In this document: piece by piece, positions 56,072-64,000 of the stretch
How the letters are laid out: every line of letters begins with the position of its first letter
Numbering within the stretch: position 1 is the stretch's first letter
DNA from: Juglans regia
Taxonomy: Eukaryota; Streptophyta; Magnoliopsida; Fagales; Juglandaceae
Assembly: GCF_001411555.2 (NCBI RefSeq)
Contig: NC_049914.1
Span: forward strand, 11,894,847-11,958,846
DNA: 64,000 nt
Direction: 5' to 3'
Made by a program: the position numbers and the translations under genes
Notes under the pieces: generated by a model
Told to the model about the DNA's origin: nothing
Databases searched by the model: none
The model's input: only the letters and a program-made list of their open reading frames with translations

Positions 56072-56382
56072 TTCACTTTACTTTTTCTTTTTTCTTTTTT
56101 TTTTGTGTAAGGGAGGATGGGACCTCCATACTTTATTAATCAACCTCACTCATGGTGGAGGAAAACTGTTACAAACAAAGGACAAGACTAAAAAAAATTA
56201 CACCCAACAACAGGATTAACAAAATCCACTCCAAAGATAAAACAACCTCGCTTATGGTAAACAAGCCTAATGCTAGGAAAACCAAGCTTTTCCAAACATA
56301 AAATCTCTCTAAGGTTAGTAGGAATATTCTAAGAAAACCATTGCTGATTGCAGCCCCTCGCACCCACAATTTCACTTTACTT
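56072..56382 (-). mobile_element. Poly(A)-tailed retroposon (5'-truncated LINE or SINE) with 12-bp duplication
   Basis: The 287-bp unit 56084-56370 lies between two copies of TTCACTTTACTT (56072-56083 and 56371-56382). On the minus strand it ends in an A-rich tail (plus-strand T-rich run, about 56084-56105). This is the signature of LINE-machinery insertion. A 68-codon open frame lies inside, but no LINE domain is recognisable. Confidence 0.7.
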
Positions 56383-56399
56383 AATACAATATATATTCA

Positions 56400-59090
56400 T
56401 GTAATACCCAGGTCCAGTACCAAGCCCGTTTTCTAAATATTTTTAGATTTATATGTATGAAAAGTTCAATTGAGTTAGCGAGTACTTTTTCTTGTATAGA
56501 CTTTGGGCCTAAAATCTTTGTTTTGGCGGAATATGATTTTTCTTTGGGTTGATAATTTGGTTAAAAATCTTTTTGTGGGCCGAAGACAAGTTGGATTATT
56601 TTTTTGTAGGTTGAGTCGAGGGCCAAAACTCGAAAAAAAAGCATATTTAGTTTTTTTATACACTACCAGATGTGAGCCCAAATACTTGAAATGGGCCAAA
56701 AAGCCCAAGTCGTGAGAAGTGGGCCAGACTCTTCACCATGCCAGACTCTTCTTCATGCATGGTTTTGAGCATGATTCACGTCTGTTTGTCAGTCCTGCTA
56801 GGGTTATTGGCAACACCATATATTCATAAGTTTCATTTCACAGATCGCACCTAGCCTTCTTACTTGATACACGTCTATTTCTCCCTCATCTCTAGGGTGT
56901 ATATATATATATATATATATGCCTGTCCCTTTTGCTTGAAAAGAAAACTCCAAGCCGCAAACCTCTTTGAAGCCTTCCCTTCCATGCACACTGCTCCCCT
57001 CTTCAAGCGCTACTCCAAGCCGCACGACAGAAGAGACTAGCCTGCCCATCCCCACTGCCCAGCCCCACGTGTAAACTGACAACCACCATGGCCTCCTTCC
57101 ATAAGCCGCAACCACCCACACTCATGGCAACACCACCACAAGTCTCTGCCATGGAAGCTGCACGTTCTCTTCATCACGCAAAGCCCCTAGTTTAGACCCC
57201 TGAAATAGAGCACAACTCTTTGATCCATAACACACCTCAGTCGCTACCCCATGACGGAACCACCCTGGTGAGCCCCCACTGCTCAGACAAGCCACCGTGA
57301 TCCTCGCTCAGAAGCCCGAGTAGCTCCACCATGAAGAGCTCACTCCAATTGTCGATGTCGTCCAATTGAGCATCACTGCGGGATTGGAAGACAAATTAGT
57401 AGAAACTCTAGATCATAGGAGATCATCAGACTACATCCCCCACCATGCTGTCGTACTCCACCCCTCACCAAGGTTGCATAACCTAAGCCAACCCTCGGTT
57501 TCTCCCTCTATCTTGGCACAATTTATCATCTCTCTCAAGTGAACACTAGTCCTTCATTACAACCACCTAACATTGATTTTACATAAATGACCTTAAGAGT
57601 CTAAGACCGCGGGTCACTCCTTTGCAGAATATACAGGAAAAGAAAAAAAATTCTCTTAGCATTATTACCTATATGTCGCTTAGTATGTAAGCCATAGCGG
57701 AAGTTTTATTTTTTGGACCGGGATTAATTTGGAAAGTGATGATATTTTAGGGTATGAGGATTTTAGATTTATTGTTTGGGAAAAATAGATTATTTTAGTA
57801 TTTCAAGTTTAACTATCGAAATATGTGTTTGATTGAAAATTTACAGAGGTACGTGACTATTCTATAGGTGACGATTAATATTTGTTCGGCATTGTTGTGG
57901 AAAAATTCAGCGAAAATAAAAAGTCCAGGCAAGTGGGATTCCTATGGTAGACTTTGCATAAAAGAAATAAACTAAGGTCAATTTTAGGAAAATATGCATG
58001 TTTTGTTACGAAAAGAAATTTGAAACAACTTCACTTATTTGTTCGGCATTACTCTTAAAATTCTATATAAGAATAAAATATTTCTGGCATGACTGGTGTA
58101 GACATGAGCTATTTTGACATTTTGTTTTTGAATTGTGCAAAAGAGAGCGAATATGAAAATTTGTGCATAAATTATATTTTTGTGATCTGATTCTGTTTTG
58201 TTATGAAGATGTTTTGTACGTTGATATGATATGATGTGATTTCTGAAACCTCTAGCTTGTCATTTTGTTTCTTTTCCATTTTGACCTTACTACGGGTGTA
58301 AAACTATGGCCTTTGTGCAGGTTGATACCAACGTTTCTATTTCCAGTGCACCCACTTTAGAAGCCAAAGTGGTTTTCTATGTAGTCTTTCCTGTGTGCAT
58401 ACTCGGCACTCCGAGAATAATAAAGGGAAGATTTCACATTCTGTTTCTGCTAGGTTGGCCACCGGGGCTAGCACAACCTTACCATAGGGATTAAACATGA
58501 AATTTTGTTCTGATGTAATGTTCCAGTGATGCTATGCTAAATGAATTTTGAATAAAAATATTTTTGAACTTTCGCTCTGATATTTTTGATAACATATTCT
58601 GATTATGCATTCTGAAAATAAAAATATTTTATTATACATTCTGAACTTTGTAAATGTCCATATTTACATACTAGTATATGTTTTTTGTTTACTGAATTAT
58701 TGATAACTCACCCCTTATCTTACAATAATTTTCAGATAATTTTGATAGCTCAGCTGGAAGTCAAGAGTAGGAAGTGTTAGCAAGGTTTGATGGTCGTAGA
58801 GAAATAAGAGCCAAATGCTACAAGTATTTATTGGAGAGTCTTATTTAGTGGATTTATTATTTTATGTTATTTTGGCCTTTTGATTTATGGATATTTCCAA
58901 GTCTTTGTGGAGATTTTAATTTATTTTATTGAGGTAGTTCTTTGGTGTCGTGGTAGAGGAACACATATTTTTAGTTTTGAATAAATGAGTTTATATTTTA
59001 TGAGGAATTTGGAGTATATAAATATGTTATAGGAGATGATTTTATGTAACATGAGCTAACTCTCCGGACATCCGGGAATAAGACGTTGCA
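56400..59090 (+). mobile_element. Solo LTR, ~2.7 kb, related to the gypsy LTRs of this window
   Basis: It starts TGTAATACCCAGG and ends GACGTTGCA, flanked by ATTCA (56395-56399) and ATTCG (59091-59095), a 4-of-5 match. The downstream half follows the gypsy LTR: AAAAAGTCCAGGCAAGTGGG (57920), ATGACTGGTGTAGACATGAG (58089), ATTGATAACTCACCCCTTAT (58697), TTTTCAGATAATTTTGATAG (58732). No interior or second LTR is present, so it probably formed by LTR-LTR recombination. The short open frames inside it are not genes. Confidence 0.75.
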
Positions 59091-59095
59091 ATTCG

Positions 59096-60179
59096 GCCCC
59101 ACCAATAACGATATGTACACGGGTTATCGACGAATTTGCCTCCAAGATACAATGAAGCCCATAACAAGCCTGTTTGTCTAATTAGATTATGCACAAATGA
59201 AATTAGACTTGAATACCCTCACATTTTTCTATTCAACCAAGAGATTAGAAATATGTTCTCTGTAGAATAAACAGATTTAATAACAAGTTTTAAAGAAATG
59301 AAGTACTTTTGGAAGAGAGAAAATTTGGAGATTGGCTTATGAGATATATTAAAATTTTAGGCCAATAGATATATTTATAGATGGCCAAAGGATGCCAACG
59401 AAAAGTTATAACTTTTTGTATTAATAAAATTGCTACCGAATACGTACTTATGCCACATCTGTTACCAAGTGGCACAAAGGTTGGACTTCCAACAGTTATG
59501 TGGGCCTCTCTGAAAGGGTCGTGACTTGAACCCATCCAAGCACGCCCATTGGTTTTTATTTTTGCAATAGCTGTTTGTGTGCCCTTGGGTTGCTAGGCCG
59601 CAAGCCCAAGCCCTTGTGGGGCTTATCCTCCCAATATAGCTAAAACCCCTTCTTGAAAAAAAAGGGTGGTTCGAACCCCTACCATCATTTTGGAACAATC
59701 CCCCATCATTCAAAATACATGTTCATTAGAATAACAAAAATTTATACACAAATGAAGGTGTCTTTTGGACTTGAACCTTAACATAGTGAAAATAAGTCAA
59801 GACTAATTAATATGACGTAGTAGACATGTTTTGAACTAAAATCCTATATGATTAGCCAGATATATCTCACATATAAATTTTCTTCTTTTGGATAGCTCAA
59901 AAAAGCCAACATGTGGATTGGCCTTGTGTCCATATCCTGGTTTTATAAGCACTTTACAGACAAAACCTAATTTGCATACGAGGTGACACCACCCCGAATA
60001 CTCATATAACACTCATATAGGTAGATTTACCAAACGTGTCCAGTAACTAATTAACATTAACATAACTCTACTATAAGTATATTAGGAGTTTAATGTTCAG
60101 CCTCTCATTTTCATTACAGTACCAAACACTTCAAACATTGGGATGGTAACTAGTGGAAAGGACATAGGTTTATCAAAGT
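59096..60179. other. Intergenic, no gene recognised
   Basis: Between 59540 and 59690 is a stretch with GGTTCGAACCCC (about 59665) and repeated AAGCCC/GGGCTT phrases that could be an old SINE. No tail or duplication was found. The minus-strand frames at 59290-59713 are not convincing genes. Confidence 0.4.
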
Positions 60180-60560
60180 TAGGGATGCACTATCCCCACT
60201 AAAAACCTAGTATAAAAGTCGATCCCTAGGTATGAAGAACTCTTTCGGATCCTTCTAAACTTACGCACAAACTACGAAGGAGACATACTGACTTTGCCAT
60301 CGGAGACTCCCCAACCACCACCAAGGCTCCCAATTTTTTGTGTTTGGTTAAGTGTGCAGATGAAAGCCCGAAAACCCGAGTTGCTGGAATCCAACCTTAA
60401 GGCGTGTTAAACACGACGTTAACCGGGTGCACGTTTTTCCTAAGCAATGAAGATGATATACTGTCCCTAGTACAAGTTAGACATTTACAACATATGTAAT
60501 TCGTGTATTGTACTTTGACCACACACCCACGGCTATATCAAAAAAAGGAAAAAGTGGAAC
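60180..60560 (+). mobile_element. Possible LTR remnant (Tat/Ogre-like downstream part)
   Basis: TATAAAAGTCGATCCCTAGG (about 60211) is followed by ACTGACTTTGCCATCGGAGA (about 60288) and CTCCCC. A TATA box then 'actgactt..catcggag' is a layout I associate with LTRs of Tat-lineage gypsy elements. No ends, primer site or coding part are visible. Confidence 0.3.
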
Positions 60561-62176
60561 TCCTAGCATCCATTTCATTCCAGCTTTAACTATATTTGAT
60601 TAAATCAAAGGATTCATCATGTCATTGATATTTTTTGGTATTCTCATCTTTTTTCCAAGTAAATCATATATATCAATACTGTTAAAAGGAGTTGGATTTC
60701 CTGACAATAACCCTATTACAATAACTACAAAAAAAAAAAAAAAAACATAAACAAAAACAAAAATGAAAATGGAGGCAATTAATGATTATGAGGATCCTGA
60801 ATTTCCTTAAATAATCATACAAAAGGTTTGAGAAGAGAGAAATGGAAAAAATTAAAGTTTAAGAAATAATATTTACAATTTTAAAATGTATAAATTCCGC
60901 TTACTTCTTGTGATTTGAAATTGGTTAAATTTGGAACCCACATGAAAAAACTATTTTTTAATAGCGGATCATACTTTTTCAAAGAGAGTACAAATAGGTG
61001 ATCATATGCATTTTGATGCACGGAGCATGTACAACCTATACTTATATCTAGTATTAATCTTAAAGTTTTTATAACTTTTCTTTTTACCGTTGAGCTTTAC
61101 TTTTTTTTCTTGCCTGGATAAGCTTCAAGTAATCATCTTACTGTCCACACCTTGTTGCTTGGCTGTGTAAGTGCTTAATTTAGGTAACAAGCATTACCAT
61201 TTTTTTTAATAATGCATTATTGCCTGGCCTTCACCTTGTTCGCCTTTCTTCTCTCCAAGCCTTGACAAAGAACTGGTTCTAAATTACATTGGAGTTATAC
61301 CCTATAAATTGTCCCTAAAAATTAAATAAAATTCTCTTCCCTTTCTTGAAAAAAAAGAAAGAAAAGAAAAACCCAAAGGAGAGGGGTTGAGTCAAGGTTT
61401 TTAAAGTCTGTCCCGGTAGGAAGGACCAGAAGTTTTATGCAATGCACAGTCTAGGTTACTGTTTGATACCGGGTCAAATTTCGGCCGTTCCGATAAGTTT
61501 CGGTCGATTCCTGCTATAAATGCGTTTCGGTCCGAAATAAGCCTTAGTGGCAGTTTCGTGAATAGTTTTGAGTAGTGAGGAAACAATTGTCATTTCTCGA
61601 TATTTTTCTCCCATCCACTTTTCTCCGTCTTTGCAATTTGCGAGCGGTGAAATGATTAAATCCTAAAAATTCAAAACACTATTTTGGTCTGTCTCCAATC
61701 CATGCCCAGCTAGTGTTGCTCCGCCGCAGGTGGATTTCGAACGTCACACTAAAATCGGCCCACTCCACATGCAAGTAATGATTAGGTAAGATAAAGGGAA
61801 GGAGAGATTCTTTGATATATGGTTGTTACTCGAGTTTAGTGTTAAAGAATTTTGGATTCGACTGGTGAGGATTGTACCCATTTGCGGCTTTGGATGGCCT
61901 TTGGCCCCTTGGGGTTTTGGAAGAAGGGCGATTTTTTTATGGAGAGCAAAGAGGGGGGGAGCTGATCATCTTGTATGACCATTTTTATTCAAACAGTAAT
62001 CTATCTTCAGCTTGATGGGTTGTCGTTCCAGGTTCTACCTTTGACCTGTGGTTCGATCAGTTGGGATCAATGGATCAGGGTTTTTCTTGGGTCTCAAACA
62101 CCTTTGTTACGTTTAAAGGGAGGGGTTTCAACTTGTTTTCGAGCTATTTTTCTTTGAGCAAGAGGCATGAATTGCT
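60561..62176. other. Intergenic with FLA 3'-flank relic and MITE-like scrap
   Basis: 61080-61310 resembles the 3' flank of FLA copy C (41830-42010), but no FLA coding region follows. 61400-61560 has TTTCGG/CCGAAA phrases and a TTTTTAAAGTCTGTCCCGG start similar to the complete MITE at 62185. No gene is supported; a 60-codon frame at 61975-62157 has no motif. Confidence 0.4.
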
Positions 62177-62673
62177 GATTTGGTCAATGTTTTGAATACC
62201 GAACCAGACTTCGTACCGGTCAAGGCACTGGAACGAAATATTTCGGTACCGGTACCGTTTCGGAATAGCGTTTCGGGATAACATTTCAGGATAATCGATA
62301 TATAAATAAATTATATATATAAATATATATATAAATTATATTCTAAAATAATAGTCTATATATAAATAAATTATATATAAATACATATATATAAAAATTA
62401 TAAATAGTATAGTCTGAATTAGGGGTTAAAAAATAAGTTTGTAGTTTGAAAAAATGAAAAAAAAAAAAAAAAAAACACCCAGGCTGAAATATCGGCCGGT
62501 ACCGGTCGAAATATAGGCCGGTACAGGTCGGTACAGGCCGAAATTTAGTCCGGTATGACCGGTATTTTAGCCAGTACAGGACATATATAGTACCTGTACC
62601 GGCCGGACGGCCGAAATGAAAAATTTCGGCCGTACCGGCCGGTACGGTACGAAATTAAAACACTGGATTTGGT
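62177..62673. mobile_element. hAT-type MITE, 481 bp, CCGGTACCGG-rich
   Basis: 62185-62665 starts CAATGTTTTGAATACCG and ends TTAAAACACTG, giving imperfect inverted termini CA(A/G)TGTTTT. The exact 8-bp duplication GATTTGGT lies at 62177-62184 and 62666-62673. Near both ends are many GGTACCGG/CCGGTACCGG-like motifs and ATTTCGG phrases; the middle is AT-rich (62290-62480) with an A-run. No coding capacity. Confidence 0.88.
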
Positions 62674-64000
62674 TAAACAAAATAAAATTATCTTATTTTA
62701 TCTCGTTTAATAATTATAATTTTTATATAAAATATAAGAAATTTTTTAAATTTTTAAATAAAAATAATATTAAATAAATGGTTTAGCTGTTAACCGGCAA
62801 TGGCTTTGGTAGTTATTAGCTATGAGATAGCTAGAAATTGAAATGCAAAACATTGCCAAGTTTTCCTAATGTTTACTAAGGTTCCATCTACTTTTGTACA
62901 GCTACACTGGCTCTCTGGCTCGTTTATAAATGATAACACCGATTTAAAGGAACCAAAAAATACATTTTTATAATTAATATATTTATAGTTAGAGTTTTGC
63001 TACATGCAACCGCTCATGTGGAAGCGATGCGTAACCGAGTGATGTGGTAATTTGCGACGTTATCATCTGACAAAAAATATAATAATAATAAAAAAGAAAT
63101 GAAAACTGAGCAGAGGAGAAGTCCTTCGTCTTCTAGCACAGAGCTCATTCTTCTTCCCCAAGCATAGAGAAGCCAAATCCCCTTTACCCTTTGTCTTTCC
63201 CAAGCACAGATCTAGGGTCTTGCACCTTCTAAATCATCTTTCACTCGTTGAAGAAACACGAAAGGCACACTCCTCCCAACCGACTCATCCGCAACAACAA
63301 GAAAAATTGCATGCCCAATGAAATGAATTCAACTACACACGTTGCAACCAGAACTAAAATTAAATTGGCTAAAACAACTAAAAGATCAAAGAACTAATTG
63401 GTGAAAGCAAAGCAATCGGTAGCTAATTTTAAAGAACTAACCCAAGCCTTTGTCTGGTTTCTATTCCTAGGAAATGCCATCAAATTTAATAAATTGACGA
63501 TTCCAATTCTAGACTTTCAAAAAGTCTATTCAAATGAGCCTGGCATTGCCATTTTGACTTGGGTGAGATGGGTTTTTAATTTTCTCGACATGCAAACATA
63601 TGATAAGGGAGACATGAATCAAGGCCCAGAAAATCAAAATGACTTGACTTGAGTTTTGGTAGGATTGTTAACAGAAAGAAAATTTTACATCTGATCAAGA
63701 AAAGTGGTAGATATCAGTGTTTTTTTAGGGAGAAGGAAACACACGGAAGAAAAAAGCTTGGGGAAGGAAGAAATGAAAAAAACTTAAAAGGAGAAGGGAG
63801 AAGACTATGGAATGAGAGCATCCCCATCCCATTCCCTATACCACTATTATCCCTAAATTATAGGGAAAATTTTAGGGAAAAGTTTAAAAATCCCCTCCCA
63901 TCCCATTCCCTATTTTAGGATTTTGATTTAGGAAATGAACGGTGATTCCCTAAATACTACTATTCATCCCTTAAATTATTTTTTATTAATATTTTATTCA
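62674..64000. other. Intergenic to window end, no gene recognised
   Basis: An 84-codon plus-strand frame at 63398-63652 and an 89-codon one at 63649-63918 have no motif I recognise. At 63820-63930 the phrase CCCATCCCATTCCCTA is repeated twice around an inverted ATCCCTAAATTATAGGGA core, which may be the end of another MITE cut off by the window. Confidence 0.4.

Noticed and set aside
56475..58494. Frames of 60-105 codons inside the solo LTR
   Set aside because: Located inside an LTR, mutually overlapping, with no domain or shared presence in related LTRs.

Overview
The window is nuclear DNA of a flowering plant, most likely a woody eudicot; I cannot fix the species. Evidence: three single-domain fasciclin-like arabinogalactan (FLA) genes of the plant cell-wall type, AT-rich intergenic DNA, plant-type GT-AG introns, and plant transposon classes (CACTA, Ty3/gypsy chromovirus, TRIM, hAT, Helitron, LINE, SINE). 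Transposable elements make up most of the 64 kb.

Layout. 1-6.7 kb: no confident gene, only decayed repeat DNA. 6738-27519: a 20.8-kb CACTA (En/Spm) element with matching termini and a 3-bp ATA target duplication. It carries, on the minus strand, a decayed PTTA/Spm-type gene (7.4-8.9 kb) and a decayed tnp2 transposase (9.0-12.3 kb). On the plus strand near its right end it carries a third decayed gene (25.7-27.0 kb). The 5' end of the transposase is split by a 9.9-kb composite insertion (12347-22279, duplication CAATC), made of a Ty3/gypsy element joined to an oppositely oriented TRIM. 27542-33987: a second LTR element with no coding capacity (duplication CTATG), only 22 bp from the CACTA end.

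34.8-43.2 kb: the gene-bearing part, with three FLA genes in tandem on the minus strand. They share an upstream sequence block and are separated by a CACTA MITE, a LINE relic and a Helitron end. 45.2-45.9 kb: an unidentified plus-strand gene fragment with a triplicated exon-intron module. 47980-55730: a third LTR element on the minus strand (duplication TGTCA) that keeps only a broken gag; a 632-bp hAT-type MITE sits in one LTR. 56072-56382: a poly(A)-tailed retroposon. 56400-59090: a solo LTR of the same broad LTR group. 59-64 kb: intergenic, with a 481-bp hAT-type MITE and a remnant of FLA 3' flanking DNA.

How the parts relate. The LTR elements and the solo LTR share the downstream half of their LTRs, including conserved splice-like sites; all three complete LTR elements have an initiator-Met-tRNA primer site. 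One is full length with pol, one is gag-only and one is non-coding, which fits an autonomous family with dependent partners. The full-length copy has a 94-bp GT-AG intron-like segment exactly between gag and pol; removing it puts pol in the gag frame. The FLA genes look intact and expressible. No autonomous transposon gene looks intact.
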